Part shown: piece after piece, positions 1 to 10,165 of the stretch
Layout: each line of letters begins with the position of its first letter
How positions within the stretch are numbered: the stretch's first letter is position 1
Assembly: GCF_000800255.1 (NCBI RefSeq)
Contig: NZ_CP009747.1
Span: 806,001 to 870,000 of the forward strand
Origin: Pseudomonas parafulva
Lineage (GTDB): Bacteria > Pseudomonadota > Gammaproteobacteria > Pseudomonadales > Pseudomonadaceae
Direction: 5' to 3'
DNA: 64,000 bases
Program-made: the position numbers and the translations under genes
The notes under the pieces: model-generated
Seen by the model: only the letters and a program-made list of their open reading frames with translations
What the model was told of the DNA's origin: nothing
The model's database searches: none

Positions 1-666
1 CTCGAGTTCGGTGACGCCATCGAGCAAAGCTGCACCTTCACCGCCGATCCGAGTTGGCTGGAGTACGACTACACCCGGGCGATGCTGGTCGGCGCGCTGT
101 GCCACCCACACCCGGAAAGCGCGCTGTTTCTCGGGCTGGGCGCCGGCACCCTGACCCAGGCCTGTCTGAAATTCCTGCCGCTGGAAGACGTCGAAGCCAT
201 CGAACTGCGCGCGGATGTGCCGCGTCTGGCCATGGAGTACCTGGGCCTGGACGACGATCCGCGCCTGTACGTGCGCATCGGCGATGCACTTGAACTGCTG
301 CCTACGGCGGAAAAGGCCGACCTGATCTTCGTCGACCTGTATACCGACTACGGGCCGGGCGTTGGCCACCTGGCGTGGGGCTTTCTGGAAAAATGCCAGC
401 AGCAGCTCAATCCGGGGGGCTGGCTGGTGATCAACCAATGGGCCGCCGATGACGGTCGGCCATTGGGGGCGGCGCTGTTGCGCGGCTTGTATCACCGCCA
501 TTACTGGGAACTGCCGGTCAAGGAGGGCAACGTGATCCTGCTGGTACCTGCGGACCTCGAGCAGAGCCTGGATCAGGACGCGGTGGGTGACCGCGCGGCA
601 GCGTTGGCGACGCGTCTGGGCTATTCGCTGGAGTATCTGATCAAGGCGATCAGGCCCGCCAGTTGA
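1..666 (+). CDS. Spermidine synthase-like protein (5' truncated)
   Basis: The reading frame is open from the first base, so only the C-terminal 221 residues are in the window. It shows a Rossmann methyltransferase-like fold: a glycine-rich loop (LFLGLGAGTLTQ), an acidic residue ending the next strand (VEAIELR), an ADLIFVDLY segment and an NPGGWLVIN strand. These are typical of the spermidine synthase/polyamine aminopropyltransferase family, many of whose Pseudomonas members are of unproven function. Substrate-binding residues of true SpeE cannot be checked because the N-terminus is missing. It ends 315 bp before deaD and is probably a separate transcription unit. Confidence 0.75.
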   Translation, partial: LEFGDAIEQSCTFTADPSWLEYDYTRAMLVGALCHPHPESALFLGLGAGTLTQACLKFLPLEDVEAIELRADVPRLAMEYLGLDDDPRLYVRIGDALELLPTAEKADLIFVDLYTDYGPGVGHLAWGFLEKCQQQLNPGGWLVINQWAADDGRPLGAALLRGLYHRHYWELPVKEGNVILLVPADLEQSLDQDAVGDRAAALATRLGYSLEYLIKAIRPAS

Positions 667-758
667 GCGAAACGGAAACGTTTCAGTCGGCGACGCCCGT
701 GTCGTACCCACTGCGGGTTCCCGTAGAAATTTTTCTCACGGTGCTAAACGAATTCGTA

Positions 759-764
759 TATAGT
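759..764 (+). promoter_or_regulatory. Possible -10 element for deaD
   Basis: TATAGT is a good sigma-70 -10 hexamer. No convincing -35 lies 16-18 bp upstream. It would start transcription near 771, about 210 nt before the deaD start codon and just before the first stem of the structured leader. Placement is inference. Confidence 0.35.
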
Positions 765-778
765 ACGCGCCGGTCTTT

Positions 779-850
779 TAGCGGACCTCAAAACCAGGCG
801 GTGCAAATCCTCCGAGTCCAGCTTCGGCTGCACGTCCGCTAGGCGGACCT
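779..850 (+). promoter_or_regulatory. Structured deaD leader with two alternative stems
   Basis: TAGCGGAC (779-786) pairs perfectly with GTCCGCTA (834-841). Inside it GTGCA (801-805) pairs with TGCAC (829-833), and a CAGC-UUCG-GCUG tetraloop hairpin (819-830) caps the element. The GTCCGC at 834-839 can instead pair with a second GCGGAC at 843-848 around a 3-nt loop. The two folds are therefore mutually exclusive, as in a riboswitch or thermoswitch. The pairings are read directly from the sequence; regulatory function is inference. Confidence 0.5.
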
Positions 851-895
851 TCCCACGTAATTCTTTTTCAATCGTTTTCGCAAATCCCCGCCGCC

Positions 896-942
896 AAAGC
901 TGCCTGGGTGACCTTCGGGTCTTTCAAGGCATGTGCAGCTTT
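896..942 (+). promoter_or_regulatory. UUCG-capped stem-loop in deaD leader
   Basis: AAAGCTGC (896-903) pairs with GCAGCTTT (935-942), and an inner GACC-UUCG-GGUC hairpin sits at 910-921. There is a short T-rich stretch after the inner hairpin but no true U-run, so it is more likely a structural or processing element than a terminator. Confidence 0.45.
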
Positions 943-946
943 GGAG

Positions 947-984
947 CATGGGTCTTTGCGGATGCACATAGAGGCAGACCCATG
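947..984 (+). promoter_or_regulatory. Hairpin sequestering the deaD start codon
   Basis: CATGGGTCT (947-955) is a perfect 9-bp complement of AGACCCATG (976-984), and the second arm includes the deaD ATG. The GAGG ribosome-binding sequence (971-974) lies in the 20-nt loop. Folding would hide the start codon. Confidence 0.5.
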
Positions 985-2661
985 ACCCAGGAAACCGGCG
1001 GATTCGCCGCTCTCGATCTTCATCCGAACATCGTTGCTGCCGTATTGGCCACAGGCTATGAAGAGCCATCGGCCATCCAGCAACAGTCGATCCCGATCAT
1101 CCTCGCCGGTCACGACATGATCGGCCAGGCGCAGACTGGCACCGGCAAGACCGCTGCCTTCGCCCTGCCGATCCTCAACAAGATCGACGTGAGCAAGCGC
1201 GAACCGCAAGCCCTGATCCTGGCGCCAACCCGTGAGTTGGCGCTGCAAGTAGCTACCGCTTTCGAAACCTACGCCAAGCAGATGCCGGGCGTGAATGTCG
1301 TGGCCGTGTACGGTGGTGCCCCGATGGGCCCACAGTTGCGCGCCATCCGCAATGGCGCCCAGATCGTGGTCGCCACCCCAGGCCGTCTCTGCGATCACCT
1401 GCGCCGTGACGAGAAAGTGCTTTCCACCGTTCAGTACCTGGTACTCGACGAAGCCGACGAGATGCTCAAGCTGGGCTTCATGGACGACCTCGAAGTGATC
1501 TTCGACGCGATCCCAGCGACCCGTCAGACCGTGCTGTTCTCCGCGACCCTGCCGTCGTCGATCCGCTCGATCGCCGAGCGTCATCTGCGCGAGCCCAAGC
1601 ACGTCAAGATCCAGAGCAAGACCCAGACTGTCACCGCCATCGACCAGGCACACCTGATGGTCCATGCCGACCAGAAGATCCCGGCCGTACTGCGTCTGCT
1701 GGAAGTCGAGGAATTCGACGCGCTGATCGCCTTCGTGCGTACCAAGCAGGCCACCCTGGATCTGGCTGCTGCGCTGGAAGCCAAGGGTTACAAGGCCGCT
1801 GCGCTGAACGGCGACATCGCCCAGAACCAGCGCGAGCGCGTCATCGACTCGCTCAAGGACGGTCGTCTGGACATCGTCGTCGCGACCGACGTCGCTGCCC
1901 GTGGTCTGGACGTCCCGCGCATCACCCACGTGTTCAACGTGGACATGCCGTACGATCCTGAATCCTACGTGCACCGTATCGGTCGTACTGGCCGTGCCGG
2001 TCGTGAAGGTCGTGCCCTGCTGTTGGTGACCCCGCGTGAGCGTCGCATGCTGCAGGTGATCGAGCGCGTCACTGGGCAGAAGGTCGCCGAAGCCCGTCTG
2101 CCTGGCCCGCAAGCCGTGCTGGATGCGCGCATCAAGAAACTGACCGCCAGCCTGGCACCATTGGTGGCCGAGGCCGAAGCGACCCACGGCGAGCTGTTCG
2201 ATCGCTTGACTGCCGACTTGGGCTGCTCGGCCCGTGCGCTGTCCGCCGCCCTGCTGCGCAAGGCGACCAACGGTCAGTCGCTGGACCTGGCCGCCGTCGA
2301 GCGCGAGCAGCCGCTGGTGCCGACCCACACGCCGCGCGAGCGTAGCGGCGAGCGCAGTGACCGTGGCGAGCGCGCTGAGCGCGGCGACCGCGAGCGTCGT
2401 GCACCGATGCCACTGGCTGAAGGCCGCGTGCGTTGCCGGACTGCCCTGGGTGCACGTGACGGCATCGCCGCCAAGAACCTGTTGGGTGCGATCCTCAACG
2501 AAGGCGGTCTGGCCCGCGACGCCATCGGCCGCATCCAGGTGCGCGACAGCTTCAGTCTGGTCGAGCTGCCTGAGGAGGGTCTGGAGCGTCTGCTGACCAA
2601 GCTCAAGGACACCCGCGTAGCCGGCAAGCAGCTCAAGCTGCGTCGCTATCGCGAGGACTGA
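982..2661 (+). CDS. deaD: DEAD-box ATP-dependent RNA helicase
   Basis: This 559-residue DEAD-box helicase unwinds RNA duplexes. The family (DeaD/CsdA) acts in cold-shock RNA remodelling, ribosome assembly and degradosome function. Motifs seen: a Q-motif near residues 25-38, Walker A AQTGTGKT (50-57), DEAD (156-159), SAT (187-189) and HRIGRTGRAGR (from 331). An Arg/Glu/Gly-rich linker (near residues 450-475) precedes a C-terminal DbpA-like RNA-binding domain. The ATG at 982 was chosen because GAGG lies 7 nt upstream and the family begins MTQETGG. The in-frame ATG at 931 lies inside the structured leader and lacks a usable ribosome-binding site. Confidence 0.95.
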   Translation: MTQETGGFAALDLHPNIVAAVLATGYEEPSAIQQQSIPIILAGHDMIGQAQTGTGKTAAFALPILNKIDVSKREPQALILAPTRELALQVATAFETYAKQMPGVNVVAVYGGAPMGPQLRAIRNGAQIVVATPGRLCDHLRRDEKVLSTVQYLVLDEADEMLKLGFMDDLEVIFDAIPATRQTVLFSATLPSSIRSIAERHLREPKHVKIQSKTQTVTAIDQAHLMVHADQKIPAVLRLLEVEEFDALIAFVRTKQATLDLAAALEAKGYKAAALNGDIAQNQRERVIDSLKDGRLDIVVATDVAARGLDVPRITHVFNVDMPYDPESYVHRIGRTGRAGREGRALLLVTPRERRMLQVIERVTGQKVAEARLPGPQAVLDARIKKLTASLAPLVAEAEATHGELFDRLTADLGCSARALSAALLRKATNGQSLDLAAVEREQPLVPTHTPRERSGERSDRGERAERGDRERRAPMPLAEGRVRCRTALGARDGIAAKNLLGAILNEGGLARDAIGRIQVRDSFSLVELPEEGLERLLTKLKDTRVAGKQLKLRRYRED

Positions 2662-2675
2662 GTCCCGCGGTCATG

Positions 2676-2706
2676 AAAAATCCCCAGCTCAGGCTGGGGA
2701 TTTTTT
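2676..2706 (+). terminator. Rho-independent terminator of deaD
   Basis: The stem AAAAATCCCCAGC/GCTGGGGATTTTT has a short loop and is followed by a T-run, right after the deaD stop. The A-run on the other side also allows termination of the oppositely oriented dioxygenase gene. Confidence 0.9.
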
Positions 2707-2734
2707 TGTCCGTGCGATCAAGCGCAAGGTGGTC

Positions 2735-3502
2735 TCAGTCGAACCGATAGATGTCCATGCCCAGCGCACCCAGCGTGAATCCCTGATGCACGATGCCAAA
2801 ATGCTGGCCTGCGCCCATGGCGAAGAACAGCGGCAACAAGTGCTCGTCGCTGGGGTGGTTGCGCACCGCAAAGGGGGCCTGCTGGCGATAGTCCTGCAGA
2901 GCCGCGGTGTCGCCGTCGACCAGTCGCTGGACGATCCAATCGCGGAAACTGCGCGCCCAGGGTTCGATGACCTCCGGGCCAGCCTGCCAATCCAGTTCGC
3001 CCAGGTTGTGGGTGATACTGCCCGACCCCACCAGCAGAACGCCCTGGTCGCGCAAGCCGGCCAACGCCCGGCCAATCTGCACATGCAACGCGGGAGGGCG
3101 ATGGCTGGGCAGCGAAAGCTGGAGCAGCGGAATGTCGGCTTCTGGGTACATCAAGGACAGCGGTACCCAGGCGCCATGGTCGAACGGCCGGTGGGCGTCG
3201 AGGTGCGCAATCAAGCCGGCCTGACCGAGCTGGTCGACGATCTGCCTGGCCAGGTCCGGCGCGCCGGGCGCCGGGTACTGCACCGCGTACAGCGCCGCTG
3301 GAAAACCGCGAAAGTCGTGCCAGGTTTCGGGACGAGCGGCGCTGGTAAGCATCAGCTCACGGCTTTCCCAGTGCGCCGATACCACCACGATCGCTTTCGG
3401 CCGCGGCAGGCCGGCAGCCAATCCGGCAAGCGCCGGACCGCTGGCACCCGGCTCAAGGGCAAGCATGGGGGAGCCGTGGGAAATGAACAGGCTGGGCAAC
3501 AT
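2735..3502 (-). CDS. Extradiol ring-cleavage dioxygenase, class III (LigB/YgiD-like)
   Basis: This 255-residue member of the 4,5-DOPA-extradiol-dioxygenase-like class III family typically cleaves catechol-type rings using a metal held by histidines. Candidate metal or catalytic histidines sit in ISHGSP, VSAHWE, SITHNL and HPSDEH. The start at 3502 is preferred because AGGA lies about 7 nt upstream and the family starts MLPSLFISHGSP; an ATG 20 codons further upstream is in frame but lacks support. The gene converges on deaD and is divergent from tpm. The physiological substrate cannot be told. Confidence 0.85.
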   Translation of the reverse strand: MLPSLFISHGSPMLALEPGASGPALAGLAAGLPRPKAIVVVSAHWESRELMLTSAARPETWHDFRGFPAALYAVQYPAPGAPDLARQIVDQLGQAGLIAHLDAHRPFDHGAWVPLSLMYPEADIPLLQLSLPSHRPPALHVQIGRALAGLRDQGVLLVGSGSITHNLGELDWQAGPEVIEPWARSFRDWIVQRLVDGDTAALQDYRQQAPFAVRNHPSDEHLLPLFFAMGAGQHFGIVHQGFTLGALGMDIYRFD

Positions 3503-3604
3503 GGCGGTGTCCTGGGGCGTTAAGATGCTGCCATCTTCGATCAGGCAAAGATCGATATCCAATATAAGATTTGCGGTAAATCAATCGAAAAAACTGGAGA
3601 AATC

Positions 3605-4249
3605 ATGGAGCCGGCGTTTTGGCACAAGCGGTGGGCGGATAACCAGATCGGTTTTCATCAGCCTCAGGTGAATACCTATCTGCAGGACCATTGGCCGACG
3701 TTGGCGCCAGGCAGTCGGGTATTCGTACCTTTGTGCGGCAAAAGTCTGGATATGGTCTGGTTGGCGGGGCAGGGCTATCGGGTGCTCGGCGTGGAGCTGT
3801 CGCGGCGTGCAGTCGAAGACTTCTTCGCCGAGCAGGGGCTGGCCGCCGAAGTCGAGCGACAGGGAGCGTTCGAAGTATGGCGCAGTGCAGACTTCGAGTT
3901 GTGGTGTGGGGACTTCTTCGCACTGCGTGCGTCGGACCTGGCAGACTGCACGGCGGTGTACGACCGAGCCGCGCTGATCGCGTTCCCCCTGAGCATGCGT
4001 GAGCGCTATCTGGACCACCTGTCCCGCTGTTTGCCAGATCGCTGCGAAGGCCTGTTGGTGACGCTGGAGTACAATCAATCGCTCATAGAGGGGCCGCCGT
4101 TTTCAGTGCCACAAGCGCAGGTGAGGCAAGGGCTCGGCGGATGGCAGGTGACGGAGTTGCAGGCGCCTCAGGTCATCGCCAGCAGCCCCAAATTTCAGGC
4201 GGCGGGTGTCACTAGCCTGCTGGAGAGGGTCTACGCTGTGCGGCGCTGA
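3605..4249 (+). CDS. tpm: Thiopurine S-methyltransferase
   Basis: This 214-residue SAM-dependent methyltransferase of the TPMT family has the N-terminal FWHKRWADNQIGFHQ signature and the VFVPLCGKSLDM SAM-binding motif. In Pseudomonas, TPMT methylates thiopurines and contributes to methylation of tellurite and selenium oxyanions (established for family members, not tested here). It stands alone, ending in a strong terminator shared with htpX. Confidence 0.95.
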   Translation: MEPAFWHKRWADNQIGFHQPQVNTYLQDHWPTLAPGSRVFVPLCGKSLDMVWLAGQGYRVLGVELSRRAVEDFFAEQGLAAEVERQGAFEVWRSADFELWCGDFFALRASDLADCTAVYDRAALIAFPLSMRERYLDHLSRCLPDRCEGLLVTLEYNQSLIEGPPFSVPQAQVRQGLGGWQVTELQAPQVIASSPKFQAAGVTSLLERVYAVRR

Positions 4250-4278
4250 GCGTGCACTTCATTGAAAAATGAAACATG

Positions 4279-4306
4279 AAAAGGGCGACCGAAGTCGCCC
4301 TTTTTT
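4279..4306 (+). terminator. Terminator between tpm and htpX
   Basis: AAAAGGGCGAC-CGAA-GTCGCCC is followed by six Ts. It lies between convergent genes and can serve both strands. Confidence 0.9.
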
Positions 4307-4321
4307 GCACTGCCGATTGAC

Positions 4322-5209
4322 TCAGCCGCGGCGACGCAGCGCGTCGATACGGTCTTCCAGCGGCGGGTGGCTCATCAGCAAGCCCGCCAGGCCTTGCTTC
4401 AGGCCGCCGTTGATGCCGAAGGCCTTTAGCGTATCGGGCATATGCACCGGCATGCCCTGCTCCGAGCGCAGGCGTTGCAGTGCCGCGATCATCGCCCCTG
4501 TGCCTGCCAGTTGCGCACCGGCTTCGTCCGCGCGGTATTCGCGACGGCGCGAGAACCACATGACGATGATGCTGGCCAGGATGCCCAGGATCAGTTCGGC
4601 GACGATGGTGGCGACGTAGTAGGCAATGCCTTGGCCTTCCTCGTTCTTGAACACCACTTTGTCGACGAAGTTGCCGATGATTCGCGCAAAGAACATCACG
4701 AAGGTGTTCACCACGCCTTGCACCAGCGCCAGGGTGACCATGTCGCCATTGGCCACGTGACCAATCTCGTGGGCCAGCACCGCACGCACCTCGTCACGCG
4801 AGAAACGCTCGAGCAGACCTTGGGATACCGCGACCAAGGCATCGTTGCGGTTCCAGCCAGTGGCGAAGGCGTTGGCCTCGTAGGCGGGGAACACGCCCAC
4901 CTCGGGCATCTTGATGCCCGCCTCGCGGGACAGCTCCTCGACCGTCTGCAGCAGCCACTGTTCGTGATGGGTGCGCGGCTGGGTAATGATCTGCGTACCC
5001 GTGGTCATCTTCGCCATCCACTTGGAGATGAACAGCGAGACCAGCGAGCCGGCGAAACCGAACACGGCGCAGAAGACCAGCAGACGGCTCAGGTCGAGGT
5101 CGACGCCGTTGGCGGCCATGAACCCGTTGAAGCCGAACAGGCTGAGGGTAATGCTTGCAACCAGCACCACCGCAAGGTTGGTGGCCACAAACAACAGAAT
5201 GCGCATCAT
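4322..5209 (-). CDS. htpX: Membrane zinc metalloprotease HtpX
   Basis: This 295-residue M48 protease acts in quality control of inner-membrane proteins. It has two N-terminal membrane segments (about residues 4-28 and 42-62), the zinc motif HEIGH (147-151), two more hydrophobic segments (about 155-210) and the third zinc ligand in [14 protein letters not shown] lies about 12 nt before the ATG, which is rather far. The sigma-32-like promoter upstream fits its known heat-shock role. Confidence 0.96.
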   Translation of the reverse strand: MMRILLFVATNLAVVLVASITLSLFGFNGFMAANGVDLDLSRLLVFCAVFGFAGSLVSLFISKWMAKMTTGTQIITQPRTHHEQWLLQTVEELSREAGIKMPEVGVFPAYEANAFATGWNRNDALVAVSQGLLERFSRDEVRAVLAHEIGHVANGDMVTLALVQGVVNTFVMFFARIIGNFVDKVVFKNEEGQGIAYYVATIVAELILGILASIIVMWFSRRREYRADEAGAQLAGTGAMIAALQRLRSEQGMPVHMPDTLKAFGINGGLKQGLAGLLMSHPPLEDRIDALRRRG

Positions 5210-5259
5210 GGTTGTTACGTTCTCCTGACGGATGAAAATGTCGCTCTACTGCGGGGTAT

Positions 5260-5286
5260 ATAAGGGGGCGGCCTGGGCGATTCAAC
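5260..5286 (-). promoter_or_regulatory. Sigma-32-like heat-shock promoter of htpX
   Basis: Read on the minus strand: GTTGAAT (5286-5280), 12 bp, then CCCCTTAT (5267-5260), close to the sigma-32 consensus CTTGAAA/CCCCATNT. A TATATA overlaps and could give additional sigma-70 activity. Confidence 0.65.
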
Positions 5287-5398
5287 CGGCCGACTATTTC
5301 AAACTGTGTACCCGGCAGTATGCCAGAGGCGCAAAGGCGCGCCGGTGGATAGACCGTTGCAGGATGTAAGAATTCATCCGTGGGGGAGGGCGCCTATT

Positions 5399-5430
5399 CC
5401 TGCGGGCACCTTGGATCAAGGTGCCGCAGG
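5399..5430 (-). terminator. GC-rich hairpin downstream of alaA
   Basis: CCTGCGG(G)CACCTTG pairs with CAAGGTGCCGCAGG around GATC, with a single bulged base. It starts 12 bp past the alaA stop. There is no U-run, so it may be a 3'-end stabiliser rather than a classical terminator. Confidence 0.5.
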
Positions 5431-5441
5431 CGTCAGAAAGC

Positions 5442-6653
5442 TTACTGCGAATAGGTGCGCAGGAAGTTGCCGATACGGCCGATGGCCTGTTCGAGATCAT
5501 CCACCCGTGGCAGGGTGACGACGCGGAAGTGGTCCGGCCATGGCCAGTTGAACGCAGTGCCCTGCACGATCAGCAGTTTTTCCGACAGCAGCAGATCAAG
5601 TACGAACTTCTCGTCGTTATGGATCGGGCAGACCTTCGGGTCGATTTTCGGGAAGGCATACAGCGCGCCCATGGGCTTGACGCAGCTCACGCCGGGGATG
5701 TCGTTGAGCAGTTCGTAGGTACGGTTGCGCTGTTCGAGCAAGCGGCCCGGCGGCAGTACCAGGTCATTGATGCTCTGGTACCCGCCCAGGGCGGTCTGGA
5801 TCGCGTGCTGGGCCGGCACGTTGGCGCACAGGCGCATGTTGGCCAGCATGTCGATGCCTTCGATGTAGCTGCGTGCGTTGTGCTTGGGTCCGGAAATGAT
5901 CAGCCAACCGGAGCGGAAGCCGGCGACGCGGTACGACTTGGACAGGCCGTTGAAGGTCAGGCACAGCAGGTCGGGCGCGAGCGAAGCGGTACTGATGTGC
6001 ACGGCCTCGTCATAGAGAATCTTGTCGTAGATTTCGTCGGAGAACACCACCAGGTTGTGCTGGCGAGCCAGTTCCAACATACCCAGCAGCAATTCCTTCG
6101 AGTACACCGCACCCGTCGGGTTGTTGGGGTTGATGATTACCAGCGCCTTGGTATTGGGGGTGATCTTGGCCTTGATGTCGTCCAGGTCGGGGAACCAGTC
6201 GGCCTGCTCGTCGCACAGGTAATGCACTGGCTTGCCGCCAGCCAGGCTGACGGCCGCCGTCCACAGCGGGTAGTCAGGCGCGGGGATCAGCACTTCATCA
6301 TGGTTGTTGAGCAACGCCTGCATCGACATCACGATCAGTTCCGAGACGCCATTGCCCAGGTAGATATCCTCGATGCCGACACCGTCGATCTGCTTTTGCT
6401 GGCAATACTGCATGACCGCTTTACGGGCGCTGAACAGACCTTTGGAGTCGCTATAGCCCTGGGCCGTCGGCAGGTTGCGGATCACATCCTGGAGAATTTC
6501 GTCCGGCGCCTCGAAACCAAAAGGTGCCGGGTTGCCGATGTTCAGCTTGAGGATGCGTTGGCCTTCCTCTTCCAGGCGTTTGGCGTGCTTGAGCACCGGG
6601 CCGCGAATGTCGTAGCAGACATTGGCGAGCTTGTTCGATTTGCTGAACTGCAT
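5442..6653 (-). CDS. alaA: Alanine/pyridoxal-phosphate-dependent aminotransferase
   Basis: This 403-residue class I/II aminotransferase is closest to AlaA (glutamate-pyruvate aminotransferase). The PLP-binding lysine is in NGLSKSYR (K239), with NPNNPTGA (175-182) and SDEIYDK (205-211) as further fold-type I signatures. It is divergent from msrB. Its likely role is alanine synthesis from pyruvate in the cytoplasm; other substrates cannot be excluded. Confidence 0.9.
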   Translation of the reverse strand: MQFSKSNKLANVCYDIRGPVLKHAKRLEEEGQRILKLNIGNPAPFGFEAPDEILQDVIRNLPTAQGYSDSKGLFSARKAVMQYCQQKQIDGVGIEDIYLGNGVSELIVMSMQALLNNHDEVLIPAPDYPLWTAAVSLAGGKPVHYLCDEQADWFPDLDDIKAKITPNTKALVIINPNNPTGAVYSKELLLGMLELARQHNLVVFSDEIYDKILYDEAVHISTASLAPDLLCLTFNGLSKSYRVAGFRSGWLIISGPKHNARSYIEGIDMLANMRLCANVPAQHAIQTALGGYQSINDLVLPPGRLLEQRNRTYELLNDIPGVSCVKPMGALYAFPKIDPKVCPIHNDEKFVLDLLLSEKLLIVQGTAFNWPWPDHFRVVTLPRVDDLEQAIGRIGNFLRTYSQ

Positions 6654-6728
6654 GATGTGATCCCGAATGGATAAGTCGCGGGGCGCGGGCGTCTAAAGAT
6701 TTGAAAAGGACGCGGCGCGGGTGCCAGA

Positions 6729-6758
6729 CTGACCGTCTGCACACAAGCCGACTAATAT
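6729..6758 (+). promoter_or_regulatory. Possible promoter of msrB-gpx
   Basis: CTGACC (6729-6734), 18 bp and TAATAT (6753-6758) form a moderate sigma-70 promoter ending about 60 bp before msrB. Confidence 0.45.
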
Positions 6759-6821
6759 ACGTGCCACCCGCGCCAGGGAAAAGACGGCGCAGGGTGAAAT
6801 TCAGCCTGCCGAGGTCCAGCC

Positions 6822-7217
6822 ATGCAAAAGATCGACAAAACCCTGGAAGAATGGCGCGAAATGCTCGACCCCGCGCAATACCAGGTGTGCCGCCTCAAAG
6901 GCACCGAGCGGCCCTTCACCGGCAAGTACAACAGCGAAAAGCGCGCGGGCACCTACTCGTGCATTTGCTGCGGTCTGCCGCTGTTCGATTCGCAGACCAA
7001 GTTCGACTCCGGCTGCGGCTGGCCGAGTTTCTACGCCCCGATCGAAGACAGCGCGATGATCGAGATTCGCGACACCTCCCACGGCATGATTCGCACCGAG
7101 GTGACCTGCGCTCAGTGCGATGCGCACCTGGGCCATGTGTTCCCGGACGGTCCGCCGCCGACCGGGCTGCGTTACTGCATCAACTCGGTGTGCCTGGATT
7201 TCCAACCGCGAGACTGA
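6822..7217 (+). CDS. msrB: Peptide methionine-(R)-sulfoxide reductase
   Basis: MsrB (131 residues) reduces the R epimer of methionine sulfoxide in oxidised proteins. Two CxxC pairs (C47/C50 and C96/C99) are the structural zinc site. The catalytic cysteine is C119 in RYCIN, and C65 in GCGW is the probable resolving cysteine. It is 13 bp upstream of a glutathione peroxidase, so the two probably form an oxidative-stress operon. Confidence 0.96.
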   Translation: MQKIDKTLEEWREMLDPAQYQVCRLKGTERPFTGKYNSEKRAGTYSCICCGLPLFDSQTKFDSGCGWPSFYAPIEDSAMIEIRDTSHGMIRTEVTCAQCDAHLGHVFPDGPPPTGLRYCINSVCLDFQPRD

Positions 7218-7230
7218 ACGGAGAGCCCCC

Positions 7231-7708
7231 ATGACCGATGCGCTGCTGGACATTCCCTGCCTCACCCTCGGCGGTGAGCAGAAAACCTTGGGCGACTTTG
7301 CCGGTAAAGCGCTGCTGGTGGTCAACACCGCCAGTCAGTGCGGCTTTACCCCGCAGTACAAAGGGTTGGAGAAACTGTGGCAGGCCCACGCCGGTCGCGG
7401 CCTGGTGGTGCTGGGCTTTCCTTGCAACCAGTTCGGCAAGCAGGAGCCGGGGGATGCGCACGAGATCGCGCAGTTCTGCGAGTTGAATTTCGGTGTGAGC
7501 TTCCCGTTGTTTCGCAAGATCGAGGTCAACGGACCCGGTACCCATCCGCTGTTCGCCGAGCTCAAGCGCCGTGCCCCCGGCGTACTCGGCACCCAGAAGA
7601 TCAAGTGGAACTTCACCAAGTTTCTGTTCGATCCCTCTACCGGCAACGTCACCCGCTACGCACCCACCACCAAGCCCCAGGCACTGGAGGCCGACATCGA
7701 GCGGCTGC

Positions 7709-7719
<11 letters not shown>
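7231..7719 (+). CDS. gpx: Glutathione peroxidase-family thiol peroxidase
   Basis: This 162-residue GPx-family enzyme has peroxidatic C37 (ASQCGFT; cysteine, not selenocysteine), Q71 in KQEPG and the WNFTKF motif, giving the usual Cys-Gln-Trp catalytic set. C83 is a candidate resolving cysteine, suggesting thioredoxin dependence as in many bacterial homologues. The start at 7231 has GGAGAG upstream; a longer in-frame version would overlap msrB. Its last 11 bases overlap the 3' end of the convergent sensor kinase gene. The OspR-type regulator that adjoins gpx in P. aeruginosa is not present here. Confidence 0.93.
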
Positions 7720-10021
<2,302 letters not shown>

Positions 10022-10165
10022 GCTTCCCGAGCCGGCTCTACGCCCTTTGCGCTGCGCAAGCATAGCCGATCAACCTCGGCTGCTGGCGGGTCTGTCTGTT
10101 CATTTCAGTTGATTCCCTGGTGTGCCGTCGTCGGGCATGCCTCACTGAAAATCGTAGGAGCCATC

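Noticed and set aside
931-981. Upstream in-frame ATG for deaD and a 7-codon leader frame at 948-971
   Set aside because: The ATG at 931 lies inside a hairpin without a ribosome-binding site; GGAG is only 1 nt from the ATG at 948, too close for initiation.
868-2328. 486-codon minus-strand frame opposite deaD
   Set aside because: Entirely antisense to a clear DEAD-box helicase gene; no ribosome-binding site and His/Gln/Asp-rich shadow composition.
5421-6674. 417-codon plus-strand frame opposite alaA
   Set aside because: Antisense shadow of a clear aminotransferase; no ribosome-binding site and no domain.
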